The notes beneath the pieces are model-generated. The model saw only the letters and a list, made by a program, of their open reading frames with translations, ran no database searches and was not told the origin of the DNA. Below, piece by piece: positions 9,238 through 17,129 of a stretch of 64,000 bases of DNA. Location of the stretch: assembly GCA_036338435.1 (NCBI GenBank), contig JAYZCG010000022.1, forward strand, positions 1-64,000, written 5' to 3'. Both the position numbers and the translations under genes were made by a program. How positions within the stretch are numbered: position 1 is the first letter of the stretch; each line of letters begins with the position of its first letter. Source of the DNA: JAPYTY01 sp036338435 (GTDB taxonomy: Bacteria > Acidobacteriota > UBA6911 > RPQK01 > JADFOI01).

Positions 9238-9335
9238 GAAAGCGGAGCCGTATAAACTGGTGTCGTGGAGCTGGTACTTGATGGTCGGTCTTTAACATGT
9301 TCTGCTAGGTGAGGTTGTCATTCTCCTCTTAGTTA

Positions 9336-10910
9336 TCAGCTAGCATTATCTGCTCTGTCTCTGAGTTCGCGTCTGATCGTTTTCCCTGTTACTGTTTTCG
9401 GGAACTCCGCAACGAATTCGATTTTTTTTGGGACTTTGTAAGGGGCGATTGCATTACGGGTCATCTCCCGGAGTTCTTCGACTAGTTCATCGGATCCTAC
9501 TTCTTTTGGACGCAGGACGATGAAGGCTTTGACGAGCTGGCCTAAAATTTCGTCTTTTTGACCTACTACTGCAGCTTCGAGAACCTTGTTGTGTTCCTCC
9601 AGGGTGTCTTCAACTTCTTTGGGACTAATCAGATATCCACGGCTTTTGATTAGGTCATCAGACCGAGAAACAAACCAGAAAAAACCGTCTTCGTCGATGT
9701 ACGACATATCTCCTGTGAGGTACCAGCCCTTCTTGAAGCGAGACTTCCACATATCTTCCAAATTTTCATAGCGTAGAGCCAAGCCCGGGTGATCTGCGCT
9801 GATGGCAAGATAACCCACCTCACCTGTTTCTACTGGATTACCCTTCTCATCTACTATGCTTACTGGCGGAACTCCGGAAAAAGGTTTCCCCATGGAGCTC
9901 ATCTTGACTAGGCCAGGCCTGGTACAACAAAAAATGTGCATCTCCGTCTGACCCATAGAATCATAGATTTCACAGTTAAAATGGGTTTTCCAGGTTCTAA
10001 AGACATGGGGAGGAAGGGTTTCTCCAGAACTCAGTCCCATCTTGAGAGAAGAGCAGTCCCAGCGTGTTTCAGGATGCTCTACTAGGAGCATACGTTTATA
10101 GATCGTGGGATTAGCAATGAAGTGTGTAGCTCCATATTTTTCCATGTACTCAAAGGTACGTTCGGGGTCAAATCGACCTTGGTACACGCCAACTGTTGCC
10201 CCGCAGTAGAACGGGTAGAAAAAATTACACCCAAAAGGATACATCCAGTTGATTTCAGAGACGGACAGAGTTACATCTCCGGGCTCCAGCTCCATCTCAG
10301 CTTTGCCAACTGTTTCGCCGGTTGCAATAAGCCAGCTATGGGCGTGTACTATTCCCTTCGGGGCTGATGTGGTGCCTGAAGTGTAGAGTATAAAAGCTTC
10401 ATCACTACTTTTGGTCCTTGCACACTCGAGTTCCGTTGAGTGGTTCTCAATGGCCTCCCCAAAGGGAGTGCCATGATCGCCATTTTCACCGATGACGATC
10501 AAGTTTTCGAGAAACTTACTTTCTACTTCACCAAATACGTTGACGCTGTCAGAGTGTACAATGGCCATCACGGCGCATGTATCATCGAGAATGTGCTGAA
10601 CTTCTCTGGCTCCGAATAGGCTACTGGTTGGGACTGGAACAGCTCCGATTTTCATTAAAGCCAGGATAGAAAAATACAACTCTAGGCAGTTTTGAGATCT
10701 TAGAAGAACACGATTTCCCTTTTTAACGCCCATTGTTTTCAAGGCGTTGCCAACTTGGTTCACTGAGCTTTGGAGTTCTCCCCAAGTAATTTTTTGATCA
10801 TCAAAGAGCATCGCTGGATGGTCTCGCTTGGAGCTCTCTGCCCATTGATCACAGGCCAAGAAAGCCATGTTCATATTTTCAGGTATTCGAAGTTCTGAAA
10901 TTTCACCCAT
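9336..10910 (-). CDS. Acyl-CoA synthetase (AMP-forming, ANL superfamily)
   Basis: Activates a carboxylic acid with ATP to the acyl-adenylate and then the CoA thioester. Motifs in order are ILYTSGTTSAPKGIVHAH (P-loop-like A3), YDSMGQTE (A5), YLTGDMSYIDEDGFFWFVSRSDDLIKSRGYLISP (A7/A8, in pieces) and TVTGKTIRREL with the catalytic Lys. Length 524 is normal. AAGGAGG sits 9 bases before the ATG. The sequence looks closest to medium-chain or benzoate-type CoA ligases, but the acid is not readable. It is on the same strand as two CoA-transferase pairs and a UbiD decarboxylase, which suggests a shared catabolic route; the 274-base gap with its own promoter shows it can be expressed separately. Confidence 0.9.
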   Translation of the reverse strand: MGEISELRIPENMNMAFLACDQWAESSKRDHPAMLFDDQKITWGELQSSVNQVGNALKTMGVKKGNRVLLRSQNCLELYFSILALMKIGAVPVPTSSLFGAREVQHILDDTCAVMAIVHSDSVNVFGEVESKFLENLIVIGENGDHGTPFGEAIENHSTELECARTKSSDEAFILYTSGTTSAPKGIVHAHSWLIATGETVGKAEMELEPGDVTLSVSEINWMYPFGCNFFYPFYCGATVGVYQGRFDPERTFEYMEKYGATHFIANPTIYKRMLLVEHPETRWDCSSLKMGLSSGETLPPHVFRTWKTHFNCEIYDSMGQTEMHIFCCTRPGLVKMSSMGKPFSGVPPVSIVDEKGNPVETGEVGYLAISADHPGLALRYENLEDMWKSRFKKGWYLTGDMSYIDEDGFFWFVSRSDDLIKSRGYLISPKEVEDTLEEHNKVLEAAVVGQKDEILGQLVKAFIVLRPKEVGSDELVEELREMTRNAIAPYKVPKKIEFVAEFPKTVTGKTIRRELRDRADNAS

Positions 10911-10978
10911 AAGTCCGATCCTCCTTGGCAGACGCTTATCTAGTATGGCGGAACAACTACCGTACCAATGTGGCTCTA

Positions 10979-11007
10979 TTTGTAAAATAAGGAGGGGCAG
11001 ATGTCAA
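10979..11007 (-). promoter_or_regulatory. Sigma70-type promoter for the acyl-CoA synthetase gene
   Basis: Minus-strand TTGACA (11002-11007, perfect) and TACAAA (10979-10984, four of six) are 17 bases apart in the 274-base gap upstream of the ligase gene. The expected leader is about 60 bases. Nothing else recognisable lies in this gap. Confidence 0.5.
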
Positions 11008-11184
11008 TCTTGGCCATCGCAACTTTGGTATGAATGCCTAAGTAGAACAATGGTCCCCGGACATCAGAACTACTGAACGGGGTCAAGTCGGGGAAGTTCA
11101 ACACACAGCGTGAGAGTGTTTTTCGATGTGCTTTTCTGATGCGCAAAGTAGACTTCTTTTTATCTCGATTTCGCTTGGTGAGGT

Positions 11185-11967
11185 CTATTCTTCCACTGCC
11201 TTTGTGTAGCGTTGTTCAGGATCTAATTCCCTTAGGATTCTTAGCTCCTCTTCGGTCGGCTCTTCTGTGAGGGGGATTTCATCGGGAATCATTATCTCGA
11301 AACCAGTTCGTTCTTTAACCTCATCGACAGTGGCCCCGGGATGGAGTGCCTGGATAAGCATTCTCTTGGATTTGGGATCAAATCCAAACAGGCCCAAATG
11401 GGTGATAACCTGATGGATGCCACCTGCGATCAAACCAGCTTGTTCACGGCTATCGCCTCCCTGTAAATATCCTGGCGTTGTAATGAAATCAACTGCTTCT
11501 ACGAAGCGCCTTTTCTCGTGGTGCATAGCAACCAAAATTTTGGTTGCTAGGCTGGCGATGTCATTGGCTCCCCCCGTTCCAGGGAGACGTACTTTGGGGT
11601 TGTCTGGATCGCCGATGTAAGAACTATTTAAATTTCCATATTGGTCGATCTGTGCGCCTCCAAGAAATCCATAATCTACATATCCTCGTTGCTGGAGAAG
11701 TAAGACGTCGGTGATGGGTAGAACCATGTGGCCTCGTCGGGCTGCTCTTTGTTCATTAGTTGATGGGGGCATCTTGTGTGGATCAATGTGGGGTCCGATA
11801 ACTCCGCCTTCAAAAAGAATGGTGAGTCGAGGGGCATGCATTTTTTGAGCCAGGACACACGAAATCAGGGGCATTCCAGCTCCCCCGAAAACGATTTTCC
11901 CATCCTCCAGAACCCGGGCGCTCATGATGGCAACTAGTTCAGCGGTATTGTAGGCCGTTTTAGTCAT
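11185..11967 (-). CDS. CoA-transferase beta subunit, class I (GctB/IpdB-like), copy 1
   Basis: Partner of the alpha subunit whose gene overlaps it by 8 bases. It contains FGGAGMPLISCVLAQKMHAP, then ILFEGGVIGP with Glu53 at the place of the class I catalytic glutamate (Glu54 in glutaconate CoA-transferase), and LPGTGGANDIAS. Length 260 fits GctB/IpdB. Glutaconate CoA-transferases move CoA between acids, while IpdAB of steroid degraders opens a ring CoA ester; sequence by eye does not settle which. A second, clearly paralogous beta subunit lies at 14421-15200 (shared AQKMHAP, GFLGGAQID, GGANDIAS, HEKRRFV), so this pair arose by duplication with the UbiD gene now between the copies. Confidence 0.87.
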   Translation of the reverse strand: MTKTAYNTAELVAIMSARVLEDGKIVFGGAGMPLISCVLAQKMHAPRLTILFEGGVIGPHIDPHKMPPSTNEQRAARRGHMVLPITDVLLLQQRGYVDYGFLGGAQIDQYGNLNSSYIGDPDNPKVRLPGTGGANDIASLATKILVAMHHEKRRFVEAVDFITTPGYLQGGDSREQAGLIAGGIHQVITHLGLFGFDPKSKRMLIQALHPGATVDEVKERTGFEIMIPDEIPLTEEPTEEELRILRELDPEQRYTKAVEE

Positions 11968-12913
11968 TGTAAACTCCCCTCCCTTCCATAGTTGCCCGGA
12001 GAATGTCTTTGAAATCCAGCATGGAGAGGAAATCTTCCCATGAACCAGGTGTGTAGACGTACCGTTCTAGGTATTCTTTTACACCTTCAGGGCCCTCATT
12101 CATCATTAACTTAACGTAATAATCCATGTGATTGAAATCGGGTTCATAGGCGGCATAACATTCGTGCGGCAGACATCCATAGGGAACTTCAACTACAGCA
12201 TCCACTTGGAAGAAAGGGATAGAGGTCAAATCGGGTTGTCGTCTAACCTGATCGTTGCTAATGATCCTCTCAGTGGTAACGATAACCTTATCGGCAGAAC
12301 GGGCAATATCCTCATCCATAAAAGGTAGACCTTCACTTTGAACATTGCCGTATGCATCGCATCGTTGTGTATGCAGGATTGCCACTTCTGGATTAAGAGC
12401 GGGGATCAGTGCAAGCTTATCTCCTGTGAATGGGCACTCCATTTCTTGAATGTCTTCCAGACGTGGGAAGAGATCCGATCCTAGCATCACGCGGGCGGGA
12501 ATAAATGGAATACCCATTGCCCCCGCTCGGTATCGGAGTCCCAGAGACATGTGGCTCCATTCCTCGTACAGTGCAAGCTTTTTCTGAGTGTAATGGCGCA
12601 TTGCACGAGAAACTCCCCAAGTCACTCCGGGACTAAACCAGCTCGTGATTACGTGCTTGGTAGTGCCGGAGACTAGAAGCAAGTCTCCTTCGGTTGAGGA
12701 AATGCTCCTGGAATAGATAAGATTTTTCTTTTTTTGTCGGATAATTTCCCAAATCGCGGCCATCGGGGTACGGGAGTAATGACATCCTCCTGCTGCCACG
12801 TGGTCACCATCCTGGATCAAGGTAATCGCTTCTGTCAAAGACATGACCTTTTCCCTTAATCCCCGGTCTTTGTTTTCGATAACTTCTCTTAATTCTTTAT
12901 AAGGTCTAACCAT
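11960..12913 (-). CDS. CoA-transferase alpha subunit, class I (GctA/IpdA-like), copy 1
   Basis: The protein opens with a charged helix and then MSLTEAITLIQDGDHVAAGG, the usual CoA-transferase alpha start, followed by RTPMAAIWEIIRQKKKNL. Later come RAGAMGIPFIPARVMLGSDL and VDAVVEVPYGCLPHECYAAYEPD. Length 317 is normal. It overlaps the beta subunit gene by 8 bases, as expected for a stable 1:1 complex. Pair 2 at 15188-16183 shares most of these blocks. The substrate is not known; the UbiD and acyl-CoA ligase neighbours suggest an unsaturated, aromatic or cyclic acid. Confidence 0.87.
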   Translation of the reverse strand: MVRPYKELREVIENKDRGLREKVMSLTEAITLIQDGDHVAAGGCHYSRTPMAAIWEIIRQKKKNLIYSRSISSTEGDLLLVSGTTKHVITSWFSPGVTWGVSRAMRHYTQKKLALYEEWSHMSLGLRYRAGAMGIPFIPARVMLGSDLFPRLEDIQEMECPFTGDKLALIPALNPEVAILHTQRCDAYGNVQSEGLPFMDEDIARSADKVIVTTERIISNDQVRRQPDLTSIPFFQVDAVVEVPYGCLPHECYAAYEPDFNHMDYYVKLMMNEGPEGVKEYLERYVYTPGSWEDFLSMLDFKDILRATMEGRGVYND

Positions 12914-12999
12914 TTATTTCTATCCTTGTAAGTCTCCCGCTACTTCGTCTGAGCTATGGGAATATGGCTTTTCGACGGGGTGTTCCTAACTGTTTAAGG

Positions 13000-14376
13000 T
13001 CACTTACTGTCATGCCCTCCAATGAAGTCTTCTAGATTGATCTTCTCCATAACCTCTGCGGGCACTTTTGGTTTGGCAGCAAAAATTTCCAATGAGGGCT
13101 TGGCTGTGGCATCAATGCCAACCTTGTCACTAATGGGTTTTCCTTCCAGCCTGGAGGGGTCTAGTTCATCGTGGGAAACTCCCGGGACAATGAATACGTC
13201 GTGGCTCGCTTGTGACCGTGTGGCTATGGCTTGGATGACGGCTTGGTTATTAGTGATGTCAATATCGTCATCGACTACGACACAATGTTTTACCTGCAGG
13301 TCAGCAGCGAAGGCTGTCAAAAGAACCTGTTTCGCCTGTCCTTCGCGTGATTTTTTGATTGCTACAAAGAGGGTAAAGGGGGCGGGGCATCGTACGCTCT
13401 GAACCGCTGGTATATTCTTTTGCAGATAGTCTAAGATGCTGGGTTCCATCGGGATGGTACTCATCAGGAGGAGCTCACGATGAGGTCCTCCGCAAACATC
13501 ATGGAAAATGGCTCCCTTGCGGTGGGTAATAGCCTTGACCTTGATGAAGGGTCGATCTACTTGACCTGCTGAATAGCCTGTAAATTCTCCGTATGGGCCT
13601 TCTTCCTCCCTTTCAAAAGGAGCCACTTCCCCCTCGATGACAATTTCGGATAGGGCAGGGACATCCAGATCGATAGTTTTGGCTGGGACCACCTCTAGTG
13701 GTTTACCCATGAGACCTCCCATGACATGTCGTTCATCGGTGTGATAAGGCCCGATAAACAGAGCTCCCATACACCAGGCAGGGTGGCTACCCAGGCAGAT
13801 TGCTAATTCCATGGGTTTTTTGCGCTGTTCCATCTTTTCATAAATTTGACTTAGGTGTTTGCCCGGAGTCATGTAGATCCCCAGCTTGCGGGAGCCTTTG
13901 ATCATTAAGCGGTTATAGCTACAGCTGTAAGAGCCGGTATCTGGATCTTTGGCCATAACGATGCTACCGCTGATATAGGATGCGCCATCGGTGTCGTGAT
14001 AGCGCATCTGGGGAAGCTTCAGAATATCCACCTCATCGCCAGTGAAGACTACTTCATGAACCGGGGCATCTTGGACGCGTTCTGGTTCAATAAGGTTGTT
14101 CAGAGCATCTCGATATTTGTGAGGTAGTTCTTTTTTATCAACACCTAAGGCAGCCGCTACAATACTTCTTGAAGCACAGGCGTTGACCACAACAGAAAAT
14201 TCTGTATCTTTTACGTTGGTGAAATGGAGGATGGGAGTACGTTTTTGCCCCTCTAGTTTGGTGACGATGGCTGTTGTCTCATACAGGGCTGAGATTTCTC
14301 GGTCCACCTCGATGTAGGATGAAGGATAGTTCTTTTTAACCTCCTGGATAAAGCTTCTGAAATCGTTGCCAAGCAT
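13000..14376 (-). CDS. UbiD-family prenylated-FMN decarboxylase
   Basis: A 458-residue member of the UbiD/Fdc/AroY family, which reversibly decarboxylates aromatic or alpha,beta-unsaturated acids with prenylated FMN. The hallmark EGPYGEFTGY is at about residues 259-268. Glu259 and Glu264 have the five-residue spacing of the catalytic glutamates of Fdc1. SYNRLMIKGSRKLGIYM near 153-169 is the region holding the cofactor- and metal-binding Asn and Arg. AGGGAG precedes the ATG by about 10 bases. The prFMN synthase UbiX is not in the window and must be supplied from elsewhere. It lies between two CoA-transferase pairs on the same strand, with gaps of 44 and 86 bases, so the five genes are probably one operon. 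Substrate unknown. Confidence 0.9.
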   Translation of the reverse strand: MLGNDFRSFIQEVKKNYPSSYIEVDREISALYETTAIVTKLEGQKRTPILHFTNVKDTEFSVVVNACASRSIVAAALGVDKKELPHKYRDALNNLIEPERVQDAPVHEVVFTGDEVDILKLPQMRYHDTDGASYISGSIVMAKDPDTGSYSCSYNRLMIKGSRKLGIYMTPGKHLSQIYEKMEQRKKPMELAICLGSHPAWCMGALFIGPYHTDERHVMGGLMGKPLEVVPAKTIDLDVPALSEIVIEGEVAPFEREEEGPYGEFTGYSAGQVDRPFIKVKAITHRKGAIFHDVCGGPHRELLLMSTIPMEPSILDYLQKNIPAVQSVRCPAPFTLFVAIKKSREGQAKQVLLTAFAADLQVKHCVVVDDDIDITNNQAVIQAIATRSQASHDVFIVPGVSHDELDPSRLEGKPISDKVGIDATAKPSLEIFAAKPKVPAEVMEKINLEDFIGGHDSK

Positions 14377-14420
14377 CGTTAAATTCTCCCTTGTCTGGTT
14401 GTAGTAATTTCAGTTGATCT

Positions 14421-15200
14421 CTAAAAATCACCTTTTTTGAGGTATCTGCGTTCCTGATCGAGCCCGCGTAGAACGTCTAATTCTTCTTCTGAGGGGGCAA
14501 GTGTTTCCTCAAGATTATCAGAAACTGGCAGTTCAAAACCCGTTTTCTCATGGACCTCTTCTTGGGCAATTCCTGGGTGTAGAGCTACTAAAGTCATAGA
14601 CCGTGTTTGAGGATCAAATTCCAGAATTCCAAGATTGGTGATGACTTTTTCAACTCCTCCTCCAAGAAGCCCAGCCTCCTCACGAGCCTGGCCCCCATCT
14701 ATGAATCCAGGACTAGTAATGAAATCAACTTTGTCGACAAACCTTCTTTTTTCATGGTAGCTGATTATAAAAACACGGTTTGCAGAGCTGGCTATGTCAT
14801 TTGCACCACCGCTACCTGGAAGTCTGACCTTAGGGTTCTCCAGTGGTCCAACACAACTGCTGTTAATATTTCCGTGACGGTCAATCTGAGCTCCACCAAG
14901 AAATCCCACATCAACAAAGCCCCTCTGCAGGTAGAGCATCATGTCCACCGTGGCAGGCGTTGCCACGGAGCGCCGCACCGATCGGGCCTCGTTAGTTGAT
15001 CGGGGTAGGCTTTCAATTCGCGGGGCGACACCGCCCACCTCAAAAAGGATAGCAAGTCCTGGGGCATGCATTTTTTGGGCATGGATGGCCGATAGTAAGG
15101 GAAGCCCTGCCCCCGCAAACACGATCTGACCATCCTTCAGAGAGCGGGAGCCCATAATCACACACAGTTCAGCTGGGGTATAGGTGCTCATGGTTGCCAA
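14421..15200 (-). CDS. CoA-transferase beta subunit, class I (GctB/IpdB-like), copy 2
   Basis: Paralog of the beta subunit at 11185-11967: the two share FAGAGLPL/FGGAGMPL, AQKMHAP, GFLGGAQID, LPGSGGANDIASSA and HEKRRFVDKVDFITSPG almost position for position. Glu54 in ILFEVGGVAP lies at the class I catalytic site. The C-terminus has the same ELDVLRGLDQERRY ending as copy 1. It overlaps the alpha gene by 13 bases. Copies differ enough in the acyl-pocket half that they probably act on different substrates or in sequence; that is inference. Confidence 0.87.
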   Translation of the reverse strand: MATMSTYTPAELCVIMGSRSLKDGQIVFAGAGLPLLSAIHAQKMHAPGLAILFEVGGVAPRIESLPRSTNEARSVRRSVATPATVDMMLYLQRGFVDVGFLGGAQIDRHGNINSSCVGPLENPKVRLPGSGGANDIASSANRVFIISYHEKRRFVDKVDFITSPGFIDGGQAREEAGLLGGGVEKVITNLGILEFDPQTRSMTLVALHPGIAQEEVHEKTGFELPVSDNLEETLAPSEEELDVLRGLDQERRYLKKGDF

Positions 15201-16183
15201 ATTCTTCCCAAGCGAGTGGTCTCTAGCAAACTCTTAACTCCAAACATGGATAGATATTCTTCGAAGTCTGCTGGCTGATAAAAATATTGCTCTAAAAACC
15301 CCTCTACAAAACCGATTTTGTCTTCAGAGTCCAAAAGTCCTTGCCCGTATTCTCCTAGTTTTTCATAAGCAGGTTCGTAGCGCCCGTAGCATTCATGTGG
15401 ATAGCAACCGAATGGCAACTCTACCACAGCATCGACGCAAAAGAAGGGGATATTTGTTGAGTTGGGTGTATCTCGGATATGTTCATTATCGACAATCTGT
15501 TCAGTTGTCAAAATGACCTTGTTCGCGGCTTTAGCAGCTTCGATATCTAGACAGGGTGGTCCGAAAATTTGCCCATTTCCGTAAATATCTGCAACTTGAG
15601 AATGAATGATGGCCACATCCGGGTTTACTGCTGGTACCAGGAGGAGTTCTTCTCCAGAGTACGGACAGGTAAAGCGTTCAAGCCCGGCAGTTTTTTCCAG
15701 GTCGGATCCTAGCATTGATTTGGTGGGAATACAGGGAATGCCCATTGCACCTGCTTTGAGTTTTAGGGAGAGGCCTAGCAGACTCAGTTCTTCAAATGTA
15801 TTGGGATCCCGTTCGGCAAAGCTACGCATGATTTTTGACACTCCCCATGTGACTCCGCCACTGAACCAACTGGTTACTGCTTTGGCCATTGCTCCGGATA
15901 CAAATAGCCAATCTCCTTCGAAACTCATAAGTGGTTTGTAAAAGGTAAGGCCCTGTTTTTTTTGGCGGATGATTTCCCAGAGGGCTCCCACCGGCGTGCG
16001 TGTATATTGAAGGCCTCCGATAGAGATATGGTCGCCATCCTGAATCATAGCAACGGATTCCTGCAAGGTCTTGCGTTTGTCGCGTATGCCTTTGTTTTTC
16101 TCAACAACTGCTTGGTGAGAGTTGCGGTAGTTCATGTTTGGGGACCCCGTCTGTTCTTGTTCATCCTGATTTTGACCGTTCAT
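15188..16183 (-). CDS. CoA-transferase alpha subunit, class I (GctA/IpdA-like), copy 2
   Basis: First gene of the minus-strand CoA-transferase/UbiD unit. It shares with copy 1 the blocks ESVAMIQDGDHISIGG, RTPVGALWEIIRQKKQGL, KAGAMGIPCIPTKSMLGSDL and VDAVVELPFGCYPHECYGRYEP. The start at 16183 follows GGTGAT; a shorter product from Met17 (16135) would remove a Gln/Glu-rich, probably disordered stretch absent from copy 1, and is a real alternative. The leader is long, about 170 bases from the predicted transcript start near 16354, with room for regulation. Confidence 0.85.
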   Translation of the reverse strand: MNGQNQDEQEQTGSPNMNYRNSHQAVVEKNKGIRDKRKTLQESVAMIQDGDHISIGGLQYTRTPVGALWEIIRQKKQGLTFYKPLMSFEGDWLFVSGAMAKAVTSWFSGGVTWGVSKIMRSFAERDPNTFEELSLLGLSLKLKAGAMGIPCIPTKSMLGSDLEKTAGLERFTCPYSGEELLLVPAVNPDVAIIHSQVADIYGNGQIFGPPCLDIEAAKAANKVILTTEQIVDNEHIRDTPNSTNIPFFCVDAVVELPFGCYPHECYGRYEPAYEKLGEYGQGLLDSEDKIGFVEGFLEQYFYQPADFEEYLSMFGVKSLLETTRLGRIWQP

Positions 16184-16360
16184 AGATCACCGATAAATCC
16201 ACTTTCGCTGAATCACACTCAGCTAACCTTTTCGACTCGATGCGACGCATTCTAGATATGCTGATGCAAATCACCGACAAGTCACTTTCTCCTCTTCATC
16301 TGACAACTGGCCTAACTTAGGTATTCATCAGGAGAGAGTTTACCTAATCTTGACCACAGC

Positions 16361-16390
16361 AGTATATTGGTGGGAAAAGAAATGTGTCAA
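16361..16390 (-). promoter_or_regulatory. Promoter for the CoA-transferase/UbiD operon
   Basis: Minus-strand TTGACA (16385-16390, perfect) and TATACT (16361-16366, five of six) are 18 bases apart. The -35 box begins 6 bases from the edge of the palindrome at 16396-16418. Confidence 0.6.
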
Positions 16391-16395
16391 TAAAA

Positions 16396-16418
16396 CAAGC
16401 CTGTTGACAGCAGGCTTG
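16396..16418. promoter_or_regulatory. Palindromic operator candidate between divergent promoters
   Basis: Perfect arms CAAGCCTG (16396-16403) and CAGGCTTG (16411-16418) flank the 7-base centre TTGACAG. The centre contains the -35 box of the plus-strand promoter, and the left edge abuts the -35 of the minus-strand promoter. The geometry suits a dimeric regulator controlling both operons at once. Confidence 0.5.
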
Positions 16419-16432
16419 GTTTACCTAATAAT
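16404..16432 (+). promoter_or_regulatory. Promoter for the cytochrome c/ThDP enzyme operon
   Basis: TTGACA (16404-16409, perfect) and AATAAT (16427-16432, five of six) are 17 bases apart. The expected start near 16439 gives a leader of about 120 bases before the cytochrome gene. Confidence 0.6.
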
Positions 16433-16559
16433 TTCCCCCACTTGTATTAACCTACGATCTGACGGGTTGGCACGCTGTCTTGTTTTCCCAAGATAGCAGC
16501 TTGTCGTAACCGAAGGGGTGCAAGGTTCTGAAAGTCTTAAAGCACGAAGGAGTTGAATT

Positions 16560-17099
16560 ATGCTACAGAGAACTGATGTCCTCATAGTGGTTGTGTGTGT
16601 TGGATTTTTCCTAGTAGTCCCGACTTTAGCGGTTTTTCTGCAAAGCGATGCTGAGTTAGCAGAATCCATGCCAGAAGGCGAAGGTAAAGCCATGGTCACG
16701 AGTGTCTGTACCACTTGCCATAGTCTAGGTACCGTGCTAACCAACCGGGGCACTGGTGAGGAGTGGGAGCAGACAGTTAACGAGATGATTACCCGGGGAG
16801 CACAGATTTTCCCGGATGAGATAGAAACCATGGTGGACTATTTAGGAACTCACTATGGACCTCGGCAAGCTAGCAGTGCTGCACCGTCAACCTCTTCAGT
16901 AGCCTCTAGTGACGGGCAACAGGTTTTTCAGAACAAGTGCTTTCAGTGCCATGGGGATACCATGTGGCGTGATTTGAGGCAAGACCGTCGTAGTTGGGAA
17001 GCAACATTATATCGTATGGTTGGGAGAGGGGCTCTGTGGACCGAAGAGGAAATTGGCCAAATGGCAGACTATTTAGTGAGCAGTTACGGACCACAGTAG
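16560..17099 (+). CDS. Membrane-anchored tandem diheme cytochrome c
   Basis: The ATG follows AAGGAG by 7 bases. Residues about 7-27 form an uncleaved signal anchor (LIVVVCVGFFLVVPTLAVF), placing the rest in the periplasm. Two c-type heme sites are present: C50-TT-C-H54 and C127-FQ-C-H131. The two halves are an internal repeat: EWEQTVNEMITRGA-x-FPDEIETMVDYLGTHYGP aligns with SWEATLYRMVGRGA-x-WTEEEIGQMADYLVSSYGP, with a Met in each (M77, M153) as likely sixth ligand. The pattern resembles the heme domain of quinohemoprotein amine dehydrogenase alpha subunits. Thirty bases separate it from the ThDP enzyme gene, so the two are cotranscribed and it probably takes electrons from that enzyme or passes them on. 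Confidence 0.88.
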   Translation: MLQRTDVLIVVVCVGFFLVVPTLAVFLQSDAELAESMPEGEGKAMVTSVCTTCHSLGTVLTNRGTGEEWEQTVNEMITRGAQIFPDEIETMVDYLGTHYGPRQASSAAPSTSSVASSDGQQVFQNKCFQCHGDTMWRDLRQDRRSWEATLYRMVGRGALWTEEEIGQMADYLVSSYGPQ

Positions 17100-17129
17100 T
17101 CATGATTCCCTAAAACGAGGAGGAAAATA

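Larger units (their letters stand above)
16184..16559. promoter_or_regulatory. Divergent control region between the CoA-transferase and cytochrome/ThDP operons
   Basis: This 376-base gap separates minus- and plus-strand operons. It holds two back-to-back sigma70-type promoters (16361-16390 and 16404-16432) and a 23-base palindrome (16396-16418). The left part, 16184-16350, is the untranslated leader of the minus-strand operon, and I see no clear riboswitch or terminator in it. Confidence 0.6.

Noticed and set aside
16391..16418. Palindrome at 16396-16418 read as a terminator with the adjacent minus-strand T run
   Set aside because: No minus-strand gene lies upstream of it; the overlap with -35 boxes favours an operator.
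16421..16831. 136-codon minus-strand frame over the cytochrome start
   Set aside because: Antisense to a clear heme protein, composition rich in Ser/Thr.
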